This document shows positions 14,302 to 22,831 of a DNA stretch of 64,000 nt, piece by piece. Source of the stretch: JACMLC01 sp963817025 (GTDB taxonomy: Bacteria > Acidobacteriota > Blastocatellia > Pyrinomonadales > Pyrinomonadaceae). The stretch covers positions 806,001-870,000 of the forward strand of contig CAWFML010000004.1 in assembly GCA_963817025.1 (NCBI GenBank), given 5' to 3'. The translations under genes were made by a program, and so were the position numbers. Position 1 is the stretch's first letter; each line of letters opens with the position of its first letter. The notes under the pieces were generated by a model. It had not been told where the DNA came from, did no database searches, and saw only the letters and a program-made list of their open reading frames with translations.

Positions 14302-15081
14302 TTATGCTCTATCTCCGCGGGGGCGACGGTCTCCGCGTTCGCCGTCGCGGCCTCCTTCACGCTCGCGGCGTGTGCGTGGCCTGCGCTCTCCTCCGCGCTC
14401 TCCGCGCGGCTCGTTAATCGGATCGGTTCCGGTTCCGCGCGCCATCGCCGCCTTCGGGTCAAGAATCTCTCCGCGATAAATCCAGACCTTGACGCCGATG
14501 ACGCCAAAGGTCGTGTGCGCTTCGGCGAGGCCGTAGTCCACATCCGCGCGCAAAGTATGAAGCGGAAGCTGTCCCTGCAATTGCCACTCGGAGCGCGCGA
14601 TTTCCGCGCCGTTTAAGCGGCCAGAGACTTTGACCTTGATGCCCTGTGCGCCGAACCTTAAAGATTCTTCGACCGTCTTACGCATCGCGCGGCGAAAAGC
14701 TATGCGCTTCTCCAATTGCGAGGCGATCTTTTCGGCCTGCAATTGCGCGTTCAGCTCAGGCTTGTGAATCTCCTGAATCGAGACCAGCACTTCTCTTCCG
14801 GTCTTGGAAGAAAGATCGCCTTTGAGCTTGTCAATCTCCGCCCCTTTGCGTCCGATGATGATGCCGGGACGCGAGGTGTAGATGATGATCTTCAAGCGAT
14901 TGGCGGCGCGCTCGATGTCCACATGCGAGACGCCTGCGCCGGCAAAACGGTTCTTCAAATCGCGCTTCAGCCGCAAGTCTTCAAGGAGGTACTCGCCAAA
15001 CTGTTTTTTGGCAAACCAGTGCGAGTGCCAATCCTTGTTGTAGCCAAGGCGGAAGCCGTATGGATGAACTTTCTGGCCCAC
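14302..15081 (-). CDS. rpsC: 30S ribosomal protein S3, GTG start, with Arg/Gly/Glu-rich tail
   Basis: S3 lies at the mRNA entry channel and takes part in helicase activity on mRNA. The frame is open to an ATG at 15099, but a GTG at 15081 gives the canonical MGQKVHPYGFRLGYN. It is preceded by GGAG at 8-nt spacing, so GTG is preferred. The KH domain (YTSRPGIIIGRKGAEIDKLK) and the C-terminal VKVWIYRGEI are present. After about residue 215 the protein continues with a tail rich in Arg, Gly and Glu. The total is 259 residues, against about 230 usually. Confidence 0.95.
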   Translation of the reverse strand: MGQKVHPYGFRLGYNKDWHSHWFAKKQFGEYLLEDLRLKRDLKNRFAGAGVSHVDIERAANRLKIIIYTSRPGIIIGRKGAEIDKLKGDLSSKTGREVLVSIQEIHKPELNAQLQAEKIASQLEKRIAFRRAMRKTVEESLRFGAQGIKVKVSGRLNGAEIARSEWQLQGQLPLHTLRADVDYGLAEAHTTFGVIGVKVWIYRGEILDPKAAMARGTGTDPINEPRGERGGERRPRTRREREGGRDGERGDRRPRGDRA

Positions 15082-15107
15082 TCTTATATCTCCGTTCAAG
15101 TTCCTGT

Positions 15108-15133
15108 GATTTGAGATTTCAAAGTCTCAAATC
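15108..15133. repeat. Short AAATTTGA-type palindrome, copy 2
   Basis: A perfect 9-bp stem GATTTGAGA/TCTCAAATC with an 8-nt loop lies between rplV and rpsC. It ends 6 nt before the rplV stop and is close in sequence to 12239-12270. Confidence 0.6.
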
Positions 15134-15139
15134 AAACAT

Positions 15140-15691
15140 TTATTCTGCGCTCTGTTCCGTGCCGCCGGTTTCTTCCGCCGGGGCTTCACTCTTTGTAGCT
15201 TTGCTCTCGGCTTTCGGCGCGGTGCTCTTGGCGCGCGGCGCAGAGGCCGCCCCGCCGCGTTTGCGGCTCTTGCTCTCGGCAGGTCGCGCAGATTTGGTGG
15301 CGGCGGTCTGGCCTTTGACCGGCTCAGCCTTCTGCGGCTCGTCGCTCGACAACAAGACGGTCACATGACAGAAGTGTCGTTTCTCGCGATAAGCGCGGCC
15401 TTGCGGGGCCGGACGCATGCGGCTGCGATGCTTCGACGGCCCGCGATCCACAAAGCAGGCTTTGACCCACAACTCGTCCGGGTCAATGGCGATGTTTGCT
15501 TTCTCCGCAGCTTCGCTCGCATTGGCGATGGCCGAGCGCACGCACTTTTCAATCCCGTCCGCCGCGCGCTTGTTCGTGTACTGCAAGATCGCCAAAGCCT
15601 TATTAACATTTTTGCCGCGAATCATATCTATCACGAGCCGCGCTTTCTGCGCCGACCCTCGTAGATATTTTGCACTGGCTCTCGATTCCAT
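15140..15691 (-). CDS. rplV: 50S ribosomal protein L22, with long Ala/Lys/Ser-rich tail
   Basis: L22 lines the nascent-chain tunnel. The core is seen in SAKYLRGSAQKARLVIDMIR, ANASEAAEKANIAIDPDELW and RMRPAPQGRAYREKRHFCHV. The normal domain ends near residue 118. Some 65 residues rich in Ala, Lys, Ser, Thr and Glu follow, giving 183 residues. The start is preceded by AACGGAGTGAGCT, the same leader sequence as rplD. It lies between rpsS and rpsC. Confidence 0.95.
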   Translation of the reverse strand: MESRASAKYLRGSAQKARLVIDMIRGKNVNKALAILQYTNKRAADGIEKCVRSAIANASEAAEKANIAIDPDELWVKACFVDRGPSKHRSRMRPAPQGRAYREKRHFCHVTVLLSSDEPQKAEPVKGQTAATKSARPAESKSRKRGGAASAPRAKSTAPKAESKATKSEAPAEETGGTEQSAE

Positions 15692-15705
15692 AGCTCACTC
15701 CGTTA

Positions 15706-15780
15706 GCAGTTTTCAGTGTTTAGTTTTTAATCTTCAGTAAAAGCATTTCGCCTCTCGCTGAAAACTCAAAGCTGAAAACT
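15706..15780. repeat. Intergenic palindrome, AGTTTTCAG family (F8)
   Basis: It lies between rpsS and rplV. The left arm is GCAGTTTTCAGTGTTTAGTT; the right arm is CGCTGAAAACTCAAAGCTGA then AAACT. Each arm contains two units of CTGAAAACT type. It runs up to the rpsS stop at 15779. Confidence 0.7.
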
Positions 15781-16075
15781 ATTTCCTCATTACCTTTGAA
15801 GACTTCTCAGCCTTGGTTCCCGCGTGGCCCTTGAAGGTGCGCGTTGGCGAAAACTCGCCGAGCTTGTGGCCGACCATATTCTCCGTCACGTAAATCGGCA
15901 GATGCCGTCTGCCGTTGTGCACGCCGAAGGTCAAGCCAACCATGTCTGGCGTGATGGTCGAACGACGCGACCACGTCTTGATGGCCGGGGGCCGCGCGCC
16001 GCCTTCACGAATCCGCTCCACAGCCTTCTGGATGCTCTTATCTATATACGGGCCTTTTTTAACTGAACGTGCCAT
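15779..16075 (-). CDS. rpsS: 30S ribosomal protein S19
   Basis: S19 forms a complex with S13 in the head of the 30S. The protein has 98 residues. MARSVKKGPYIDKSIQKAVE, KTWSRRSTITPDMVGLTFGV and LGEFSPTRTFKGHAGTKAEK are diagnostic. It lies between rplB and rplV. Confidence 0.97.
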   Translation of the reverse strand: MARSVKKGPYIDKSIQKAVERIREGGARPPAIKTWSRRSTITPDMVGLTFGVHNGRRHLPIYVTENMVGHKLGEFSPTRTFKGHAGTKAEKSSKVMRK

Positions 16076-16103
16076 TGTGTTTTATTCGCTCCGCTCACAA
16101 AAG

Positions 16104-16180
16104 AGGTCGGGGGCTAGGGGTTAGGGGTCGGCAATTACTTGTCTTTCACTGCCCCCCGGCCCCTGATCCCTGTCCCCTGC
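16104..16180. repeat. Intergenic palindrome, F2 family, copy 4
   Basis: It lies between rplB and rpsS. The left arm is GGTCGGGGGCTAGGGGTTAG then GGGTCGG; the right arm is CTGCCCCCCGGCCCCTGATC then CCTGTCCCCTGC. The loop is AT-rich with tctttcac. Confidence 0.8.
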
Positions 16181-16182
16181 TT

Positions 16183-17013
16183 TTATTTAACTCTTCTATC
16201 GCGCACGATCATCTTCTGCGTGCGTTTGTTGCTGCGCGTCTTGTAGCCGCGCGTCGGTTGTCCCCAGGGGGTGACGGGATGGCGTCCGCCGCTGGTCTTG
16301 CCTTCGCCACCACCATGCGGGTGGTCAACAGGATTCATCGCCACGCCGCGCACGTGCGGGCGTATGCCCTTCCAGCGCGAGCGTCCGGCCTTGCCGATGC
16401 TCTCGTTTTCATGCTCGACGTTGCCGACCTGACCGACAGTCGCTTTGCAGACGACAGGCACGCGCCTTACTTCGCCCGAAGGCATGCGAAGCTGTGCATA
16501 GTCGCCTTCTTTCGCAACCAACTGTGCGAAAGCTCCCGCGCTGCGAGCCATCTGCCCGCCTTTGCCGGGGCGCAGCTCGATGTTATGAATCTGCGTTCCC
16601 AGCGGGATGTTGCGAATCGGCAAAGAATTTCCCGGCAGGATGTCCGCCTCCGGGCCGCTCATCACAGTCTTGCCGACTTCGAGTCCGACAGGCGCGACGA
16701 TGTAACGCTTCTCGCCGTCGAGATAAGTAATAAGAGCGATGTGCGCCGAGCGATTCGGGTCATACTCGATCTGCGAGACGCGACCGGGCACGCCGTCTTT
16801 ATCGCGCTTGAAATCAATGATGCGATAGAAACGCTTGTGGCCGCCGCCGCGACGACGCACAGTGATGCGCCCGTCGTTGTTGCGTCCCGAAATACGCTTC
16901 TTCGGCTCAAGCAAAGATTTCTCCGGCTCTGCTCCCGGCGTCAAATCATCGCGCGTCAGATATGTCTGGTAACGACGCGCAGGCGATGTCGGTGTAAGTT
17001 TCTTGATGCCCAT
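16183..17013 (-). CDS. rplB: 50S ribosomal protein L2
   Basis: L2 is needed for subunit association and peptidyl transferase activity. The protein has 276 residues, the normal length. GIKKLTPTSPARRYQTYLTR, RRRGGGHKRFYRIIDFKRDK and the C-terminal HPHGGGEGKTSGGRHPVTPW are diagnostic. It lies between rplW and rpsS. Confidence 0.97.
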   Translation of the reverse strand: MGIKKLTPTSPARRYQTYLTRDDLTPGAEPEKSLLEPKKRISGRNNDGRITVRRRGGGHKRFYRIIDFKRDKDGVPGRVSQIEYDPNRSAHIALITYLDGEKRYIVAPVGLEVGKTVMSGPEADILPGNSLPIRNIPLGTQIHNIELRPGKGGQMARSAGAFAQLVAKEGDYAQLRMPSGEVRRVPVVCKATVGQVGNVEHENESIGKAGRSRWKGIRPHVRGVAMNPVDHPHGGGEGKTSGGRHPVTPWGQPTRGYKTRSNKRTQKMIVRDRRVK

Positions 17014-17018
17014 TTTCT

Positions 17019-17095
17019 TATTGACTCATTTGCTCATTCACTCATTGATTCATTCTCTAAATGAGCAAATGAACCGATGAGTAAATGAATCAATT
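17019..17095. repeat. Intergenic palindrome, CATTGACT family (F4), copy 2
   Basis: It lies between rplW and rplB. The left arm is ATTGACTCATTTGCTCATTC then ACTCATTGATTCATT; the right arm is AAATGAGCAAATGAACCGAT then GAGTAAATGAATCAATT. The two arms nearly meet, with a small TCTCT loop. Confidence 0.8.
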
Positions 17096-17097
17096 CG

Positions 17098-17403
17098 TTA
17101 GACGGCCTCGCCGTAATCCACTGGCTGTTCGCCCTGTTTCAGGGTCACGTAGGCTTTCTTCCATGAAGGCTTGCGGCCTTCAAAGCGTCCGCGCCTTTTG
17201 GTCTTGCCCATGTAATTGATGGTTCGCACCTGATCGACTTGAACCTGAAAAATCCTCTCGACGGCGGATTTGATTTCAGGCTTGGTCGCATGGCGGTCAA
17301 CGCGGAAGGTCAAAAGCTGGCGGCCATCCTGCGACTCTTCCTTCGCCATCAGGGCTTTTTCCGTAATCACCGGCGACTTGATGATGTCCCAAACTGTTCT
17401 CAT
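17098..17403 (-). CDS. rplW: 50S ribosomal protein L23
   Basis: L23 sits at the tunnel exit and is the docking site for trigger factor and SRP. The protein has 101 residues. MRTVWDIIKSPVITEKALMA, then HATKPEIKSAVERIFQVQVD and YMGKTKRRGRFEGRKPSWKK, are characteristic. It starts 2 nt after the rplD stop, which suggests coupled translation. Confidence 0.96.
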   Translation of the reverse strand: MRTVWDIIKSPVITEKALMAKEESQDGRQLLTFRVDRHATKPEIKSAVERIFQVQVDQVRTINYMGKTKRRGRFEGRKPSWKKAYVTLKQGEQPVDYGEAV

Positions 17404-17405
17404 CT

Positions 17406-18122
17406 TTATGCCGCCTCCTCTTCTTCTGTCGCGCTCTCATCTACTGCCGGAGCGGTTTCCTCTGCCGGATTGTCAGCCATCGCGCCTTTCTGCTTCTGCG
17501 GGTCTAAGAATTCTGACAACTCTTCTGCCGCCGCACGCGAGAGCACGAGCTTTTCGTGATAGAGCAGGTCATAGATATTCAGGCTGTAGCTGTTGACTAC
17601 TTTCGCGCGTTTCACATTGCGCGCCGCCAGCCACAGGTTGGCGTTTTCCAGCGAGTCCACGATCAAGGTCTTGCCTTCGAGGCCGAGCGTGGCAAGCGAC
17701 GCGATAAAATCTTTGGTCTTCGGCTTATCAAAGCTGAGGCCGTCAATCACAATCACGTTGCCTTCACGCACGCGCTCGGAGATGGCCGAGCGCAAAGCCC
17801 CGCGCCGCATCTTCTTCGGCATGTTGTAAGACCAGTCGCGCGCCTGCGGCCCGTGCACGTTGCCGCCGCCCTTCCACAGTGGGGAGCGGATGGACGCGAT
17901 GCGCGCGCGACCCGTGCCCTTCTGTTTCCAGAGCTTCTTGCCCGATCCGGAAACATCGCCGCGCGTCTTCGTGCCGACAGTGCCAGCACGCGCGTTCGCC
18001 ATAAAATTTCGGACGGCGGCATGAATCAACGCTTCGTTCAGCTCTGCGCCGAACACTGCGTCGGACAATTCCAGATCGCCGACCTCTTCGTTCTTCAGAT
18101 TGCGCACCTTAACGGTAGGCAT
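17406..18122 (-). CDS. rplD: 50S ribosomal protein L4, with acidic tail
   Basis: L4 lines the exit tunnel and in E. coli represses the S10 operon. The core is recognised by VGTKTRGDVSGSGKKLWKQK, GTGRARIASIRSPLWKGGGN and MPKKMRRGALRSAISERVRE. The tail after about residue 212 is acidic (EETAPAVDESATEEEEAA). The total is 238 residues. The start is preceded by AACGGAGTGAGCT. It lies between rplC and rplW. Confidence 0.96.
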   Translation of the reverse strand: MPTVKVRNLKNEEVGDLELSDAVFGAELNEALIHAAVRNFMANARAGTVGTKTRGDVSGSGKKLWKQKGTGRARIASIRSPLWKGGGNVHGPQARDWSYNMPKKMRRGALRSAISERVREGNVIVIDGLSFDKPKTKDFIASLATLGLEGKTLIVDSLENANLWLAARNVKRAKVVNSYSLNIYDLLYHEKLVLSRAAAEELSEFLDPQKQKGAMADNPAEETAPAVDESATEEEEAA

Positions 18123-18141
18123 AGCTCACTCCGTTCGCAGC

Positions 18142-18221
18142 CTGGAGTCGTGAGTCGTGAGTCGTGAGTCTTAAAAGATTTATCCTTTTGACTCTAGACT
18201 CCGGACTCTAGACTCCGGACT
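18142..18221. repeat. Intergenic palindrome, GAGTCGT family (F7)
   Basis: It lies between rplC and rplD. The left arm is four exact GTGAGTC-spaced units (GGAGTCGTGAGTCGTGAGTC continuing GTGAGTC); the right arm is GACTCTAGACTCCGGACTCT then AGACTCCGGAC. The loop is AT-rich. A GGAGTCC-type half-element occurs inside the SBBP gene at 29339-29365. Confidence 0.8.
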
Positions 18222-18879
18222 ATGTCTTTTTCTGTCTAGCAGACTTCTTAATAATGACCACGCTGCCGGTTGCGCCGGGAACTGCGCCGCGCACCATCAG
18301 CAAATTGTTCTCGACATCCACCCGCGCCACCGTCAAGCCTTTGACAGTCACACGCTCATCGCCCATGTGGCCCGAAGAGCGCGTGCCCTTGATGACGCGC
18401 GAAGGATAAGCCGATTGACCGATTGAACCCGGCGCACGAACGTTCATAGAGCCGTGCGATTCCGGGCCGCGACTGAAGTTATGACGCTTAATCGTGCCCG
18501 CGAAGCCGCGCCCCTTCGAGCGTCCGATGACTTCAATCGAATCGCCGTCCGCGAATTGGTCTACCAGCACCTTGTCTCCGACATTCGTCGCATCATCAGA
18601 GCCGTCAAGACGAAACTCTTTCAGGATGCGTGTCGGAGGCGTGCCGCCGCCGGTCTTTTCAAAGTGGCCGCGCATGGGCTTGTTGACGTTCTTGAGCTTG
18701 ACCGGCTTGTCTTCGACCAGACCAAGCTGCACGGCATCGTAGCCGTCGCGTCCCGCAGCGGATTTTCGCTGCACCACGACGCACGGCCCGGCCTTGATGA
18801 CCGTCACAGGCGTGACCGTTCCATCCGGCGCAAACAATTGCGTCATGCCAACTTTTTTACCGATGATTCCGTTAATCAT
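18220..18879 (-). CDS. rplC: 50S ribosomal protein L3
   Basis: L3 reaches to the peptidyl transferase centre and is an early assembly protein. The protein has 219 residues. MINGIIGKKVGMTQLFAPDG, SKGRGFAGTIKRHNFSRGPE and SRVIKGTRSSGHMGDERVTV are diagnostic. It lies between rpsJ and rplD. Confidence 0.97.
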   Translation of the reverse strand: MINGIIGKKVGMTQLFAPDGTVTPVTVIKAGPCVVVQRKSAAGRDGYDAVQLGLVEDKPVKLKNVNKPMRGHFEKTGGGTPPTRILKEFRLDGSDDATNVGDKVLVDQFADGDSIEVIGRSKGRGFAGTIKRHNFSRGPESHGSMNVRAPGSIGQSAYPSRVIKGTRSSGHMGDERVTVKGLTVARVDVENNLLMVRGAVPGATGSVVIIKKSARQKKT

Positions 18880-18888
18880 CTCTTACCT

Positions 18889-18968
18889 CAATTTATTCAT
18901 TGATTCATTTGCTCATTTACTCATTGCCGGAAATTGAGACAATGAATCAATGAATAAATGAGTCAATT
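18889..18968. repeat. Intergenic palindrome, CATTGACT family (F4), copy 3
   Basis: It lies between rpsJ and rplC. The left arm is ATTTATTCATTGATTCATTT then GCTCATTTACTCATTG; the right arm is CAATGAATCAATGAATAAAT then GAGTCAATT. The loop has gccggaaattgaga. Confidence 0.8.
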
Positions 18969-18970
18969 AT

Positions 18971-19291
18971 TTAGCTTTTGCCAAACGCTTTGATCTCGAC
19001 ATCGACGCCTGCGGGCAGGTCCAGCTTCATCAGTGCATCCACTGTCTGCGGCGTCGGGTCCAGAATATCCATCAGACGCTTGTGCGTTCTGATCTCGAAT
19101 TGCTCGCGCGACTTTTTGTCCACGTGTGGCGAGCGCAACACCGTCCACTTGTTTTTCAAAGTGGGAAGCGGAATCGGCCCTGCGACCCGTGCGCCGGTGC
19201 GCTTGGCCGTCTCGACGATCTCCGAGGTGGACTGATCCAACACGCGATGATCGTAAGCCTTGAGTCTGATTCTGATCTTTTCGTTCAGCAT
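18971..19291 (-). CDS. rpsJ: 30S ribosomal protein S10
   Basis: S10 is a 30S head protein that also forms the NusB-S10 antitermination complex. The protein has 106 residues. IRIRLKAYDHRVLDQSTSEI, GPIPLPTLKNKWTVLRSPHV and REQFEIRTHKRLMDILDPTP are diagnostic. It follows the first tuf gene by 31 nt, the usual order in which tuf closes the str part and rpsJ opens the S10 part. Confidence 0.97.
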   Translation of the reverse strand: MLNEKIRIRLKAYDHRVLDQSTSEIVETAKRTGARVAGPIPLPTLKNKWTVLRSPHVDKKSREQFEIRTHKRLMDILDPTPQTVDALMKLDLPAGVDVEIKAFGKS

Positions 19292-19322
19292 ATTTTCAAC
19301 TCGATTTCAATGTCCGTAAAAA

Positions 19323-20510
19323 CTATTCAACGACTTCAGAGACCGTGCCCGCTCCCACCGTCCGTCCGCCTTCTCTGATCGCGAACCTCAACCCCTTCTC
19401 CATCGCGATCGGCGCGATCAACTCGATCTCCATCGCTATATTGTCTCCAGGCATCACCATCTCCACTCCCTCCGGCAAGTGCGCCACTCCCGTCACATCC
19501 GTCGTCCGAAAGTAAAACTGCGGTCGATACCCCGTAAAGAACGGCGTGTGTCTCCCGCCTTCCTCTTTCGTCAGCACATATGCCTCCGCCTTGAACTTCG
19601 TGTGCGGCGTGATCGATCCCGGTTTACTAATTACCTGTCCTCGCTCTATATCCTTGCGCTCCACGCCTCTCAACAACAGCCCCACGTTATCTCCCGCCAC
19701 ACCTTCGTCCAACAGCTTCTTGAACATCTCCACTCCCGTGCACACGGTCGTCCGCGTCGGGCGGATGCCCACGATCTCCACCTGCTCGTTGACTTTCACT
19801 CGCCCGCGCTCCACTCGCCCTGTCGCCACTGTCCCCCGCCCCTGGATCGTGAAGATGTCTTCCACCGGCATCAGGAACGGCTTCTCGATGTCTCTCTCAG
19901 GCGTCGGAATATATGAGTCGACCGCCTCCATCAGCTCTTCGACCGTCTTCTCCCACTCCGCATCGCCTTCCAAAGCTTTGAGCGCGCTGCCTTTGATGAC
20001 CGGAATGTCGTCGCCCGGAAACTCGTAGGCCGATAGCAACTCTCTGACTTCCAGTTCCACCAGTTCAAGGAGTTCGGCATCATCGACAGCATCCGCCTTG
20101 TTCATGAACACCACCATCGCGGGCACTCCGACCTGTCTGGCAAGAAGGATATGCTCGCGGGTTTGCGGCATCGGGCCATCGGTGGCGGCGACCACTAAAA
20201 TGGCTCCGTCCATCTGAGCGGCTCCGGTGATCATGTTCTTGACATAATCGGCGTGTCCGGGGCAATCCACGTGAGCGTAGTGGCGATTGGCCGTCTCATA
20301 CTCGACGTGTGCGGTGGCAATGGTGATGCCGCGCGCTTTCTCTTCGGGAGCATTATCAATGGAATCAAATGCGCGAACGGTGATCTTCGGGTTATGTTTG
20401 GCTAACACCTTGGTGATGGCCGCCGTCAAGGTGGTCTTGCCGTGATCCACGTGTCCGATCGTCCCGATGTTCACATGCGGTTTGGATCTGTCGAACTTTT
20501 CCTTGCTCAT
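19323..20510 (-). CDS. tuf: Elongation factor Tu, copy 1
   Basis: EF-Tu delivers aminoacyl-tRNA to the ribosome as a GTP complex. The protein has 395 residues. The GTPase motifs are GHVDHGKT (residues 19-26), DCPGHADYVKNMI and NKAD. Domains II and III follow, ending GGRTVGAGTVSEV. The encoded protein is identical to the copy at 51832-53019. The few DNA differences I see are silent and sit mostly in the 5' two-thirds. Identity ends at the gene edges, which suggests ongoing gene conversion. It lies between fusA and rpsJ. Confidence 0.97.
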   Translation of the reverse strand: MSKEKFDRSKPHVNIGTIGHVDHGKTTLTAAITKVLAKHNPKITVRAFDSIDNAPEEKARGITIATAHVEYETANRHYAHVDCPGHADYVKNMITGAAQMDGAILVVAATDGPMPQTREHILLARQVGVPAMVVFMNKADAVDDAELLELVELEVRELLSAYEFPGDDIPVIKGSALKALEGDAEWEKTVEELMEAVDSYIPTPERDIEKPFLMPVEDIFTIQGRGTVATGRVERGRVKVNEQVEIVGIRPTRTTVCTGVEMFKKLLDEGVAGDNVGLLLRGVERKDIERGQVISKPGSITPHTKFKAEAYVLTKEEGGRHTPFFTGYRPQFYFRTTDVTGVAHLPEGVEMVMPGDNIAMEIELIAPIAMEKGLRFAIREGGRTVGAGTVSEVVE

Positions 20511-20556
20511 CTTGTGTCCTCTCGCTCCTTAAACTTTAGTTAAGTGTTCGTTGATG

Positions 20557-20594
20557 GGGTCGCCGCGCCTTTTAAGCAGCGAGAGAAGCGACCC
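20557..20594. repeat. Hairpin downstream of fusA
   Basis: The inverted pair GGGTCGC/GCGACCC encloses 24 nt in the fusA-tuf gap. There is no U-tract, so it may be a processing site rather than a terminator. No heptamer repeat is seen in this gap. Confidence 0.4.
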
Positions 20595-20609
20595 GCTTTT
20601 CCATAAAAT

Positions 20610-22712
20610 CTACTTTGCAACGCCCTGAACTTTAGCGATTACTTCTTCCGCGACATTCTTCGGCGCTTGATCGTAACGCTCAAAGTGCATGGTCGAAGTG
20701 GCGCGTCCCTGTGTCGCGCTTCGGAGGTCGGTCGTGTAACCGAACATCTCGGAGAGCGGCACGAATGCCGTCACGACCTGCACGCCGCCCGGACGCGGCT
20801 CCATCTTTTCAATCTGGCCGCGACGACGATTCAAGTCGCCGTTGACCGCGCCCATGTACTCTTCGGGAGTCACGACCTCGACGCGCATGATCGGTTCAAG
20901 CAGCACGGGCTTGGCTTTTCTCACGGCATCCTGAAACGCCAGACTTCCGGCGATAGTGAACGAACGCTCGTCGGAATCGACTTCGTGATACGAACCAAAA
21001 ACGAGACGCACCTTGATGTCCACCAGCTCGTAACCGGCCAGAAAGCCGCGCTCCAGCGCGTCTTTGACGCCCTGCTCGACTGGCTTGATAAATTCTTTGG
21101 GAATCGCGCCGCCGGTGATCTTGTTCTCGAAGACAAAGCCTTCGCCCGGAGCCGGTTCGACTTCCAGCTCGACGTGGCCGTACTGGCCGCGACCGCCCGT
21201 CTGCTTCTTGAATACTTCTTTGCCCGGAGCTGGCTGCGTGATGGTCTCGCGGTATGCGACCTGCGGCTTGCCGACATTGGCCTCGACGCCGAACTCGCGC
21301 TTCATGCGGTCAACGATGATTTCCAGGTGCAGCTCGCCCATACCGGCGATGATGGTCTGCCCCGTCTCTTGATCTGTCGAGACATTGAAGGACGGGTCTT
21401 CCTGCGCGAGACGTGAAAGCGCGATGCCGAGCTTGTCCTGATCTGCGCGCGTCTTCGGTTCGACCGCGACGCGTATGACGGGCGCGGGGAAATCCATCGC
21501 TTCGAGAATGACGGGCTTGTTCTCATCGCAGACGGTGTCGCCGGTCGTGACCTGCTTCATGCCGCCGATGGCGATGATTTCGCCTGCGCTCGCCTCGTCA
21601 ACATCCTCACGCTTGTTCGCGTGCATTTGCATCAGGCGACCGACGCGCTCTTTACTGTCTTTGATAGGATTGTAAGCGTAAGAGCCTGCCCTGATCGTTC
21701 CCGAATAGATGCGGACAAAGGAGAGCTGGCCCAGGTGCTTATCGGCCATAATCTTGAAGACGAGGCCGGAGAACGGTACGGAAGCGTCTGCCGCTCTTGT
21801 CTCTGCCTCGCCCGTTCGCGGATTGAGGCCCTCGACCGGAGGAATATCCAGCGGGCTGGGGAGATAATCAATCACCGCATCGAGCAGGGTCTGCACGCCC
21901 TTGTTCTTAAAGGCCGAGCCGGTGACGACCGGAACGAGTTTCAACTCTAATGTTCCCTTGCGAAGCGCGGCGCGAATCTCTGCTTCAGTGATGCTTGCGC
22001 CCTCGTCTTCGAGGTACTTCATCATCAATTCTTCATCCACATCAGCCACAGCTTCAATCAGCTTGTGACGCGAGGCATCGGCCTCTTCCTGCAAGTCCGC
22101 AGGGATGTCCACTATTTCATACTCAGAGCCTTTGGCTTCATCCTTCCAGACGAGGCCCTTCATCGTGATTAAATCGACGACGCCCTTGAACTGGTCTTCG
22201 AGACCAATCGGGATTTGCAGAGCGACGGGATTTGCGCCGAGGCGCGTGATGATGGACTCGAAAGAACGCTGGAAGCTGGCTCCTGCGCGGTCGAGCTTGT
22301 TGATAAAGCAGATGCGCGGCACGCCGTACTTGTCAGCCTGACGCCAGACAGTCTCGCTTTGCGGCTCGACGCCCGCGACGCCGTCAAAGACTGCGACCGC
22401 GCCGTCAAGGACGCGCAAGCTGCGCTCGACTTCCATCGTGAAATCCACGTGGCCGGGCGTGTCTATGATGTTGATGCGATGCTCGACGCCGTTGCGTTTC
22501 CAGAAGCAGGTCGTGGCGGCAGACGTGATCGTGATGCCGCGCTCCTGTTCCTGTTCCATCCAGTCCATCGTGGCAGTGCCTTCGTGGACTTCGCCAATCT
22601 TGTGCGAAACGCCCGTGTAATACAGTACACGCTCGGTCGTCGTCGTCTTACCGGCATCAATGTGCGCCATGATGCCGATATTGCGGAACTTGTTTAAGTC
22701 GTGCTTAGCCAT
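20610..22712 (-). CDS. fusA: Elongation factor G
   Basis: EF-G is the GTPase that translocates tRNAs and mRNA through the ribosome. The protein has 700 residues. The P-loop AHIDAGKT is at residues 16-23, and DTPGHVDFTMEVERSLRVLD and NKLDRAGA follow. Domain IV shows GRGQYGHVELEVEP, and the C-terminus has EMFGYTTDLRSATQGRATST. It is normal in length. It lies between rpsG and tuf, the standard str order. Confidence 0.97.
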   Translation of the reverse strand: MAKHDLNKFRNIGIMAHIDAGKTTTTERVLYYTGVSHKIGEVHEGTATMDWMEQEQERGITITSAATTCFWKRNGVEHRINIIDTPGHVDFTMEVERSLRVLDGAVAVFDGVAGVEPQSETVWRQADKYGVPRICFINKLDRAGASFQRSFESIITRLGANPVALQIPIGLEDQFKGVVDLITMKGLVWKDEAKGSEYEIVDIPADLQEEADASRHKLIEAVADVDEELMMKYLEDEGASITEAEIRAALRKGTLELKLVPVVTGSAFKNKGVQTLLDAVIDYLPSPLDIPPVEGLNPRTGEAETRAADASVPFSGLVFKIMADKHLGQLSFVRIYSGTIRAGSYAYNPIKDSKERVGRLMQMHANKREDVDEASAGEIIAIGGMKQVTTGDTVCDENKPVILEAMDFPAPVIRVAVEPKTRADQDKLGIALSRLAQEDPSFNVSTDQETGQTIIAGMGELHLEIIVDRMKREFGVEANVGKPQVAYRETITQPAPGKEVFKKQTGGRGQYGHVELEVEPAPGEGFVFENKITGGAIPKEFIKPVEQGVKDALERGFLAGYELVDIKVRLVFGSYHEVDSDERSFTIAGSLAFQDAVRKAKPVLLEPIMRVEVVTPEEYMGAVNGDLNRRRGQIEKMEPRPGGVQVVTAFVPLSEMFGYTTDLRSATQGRATSTMHFERYDQAPKNVAEEVIAKVQGVAK

Positions 22713-22717
22713 TGCTT

Positions 22718-22822
22718 TTTAGTTCTTTGTGCTTTGTCTTTTGTTCTTTGTCCGTCTCGCTCACGCTGAATTTCAAACTCACTATTGAGTCGCGTGCAAA
22801 GAACAAAGAACTAACCACAAAG
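22718..22822 (-). repeat. Intergenic heptamer-type palindrome, F1 family, copy 5
   Basis: It lies between rpsG and fusA. The left arm is TTAGTTCTTTGTGCTTTGTC then TTTTGTTCTTTG; the right arm is CAAAGAACAAAGAACTAACC then ACAAAG. The conserved TTGAGTCGCGTGCAAAG stretch is present in the same orientation as in copies 1, 3 and 4. Confidence 0.8.
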
Positions 22823-22831
22823 CTCGTCTGA

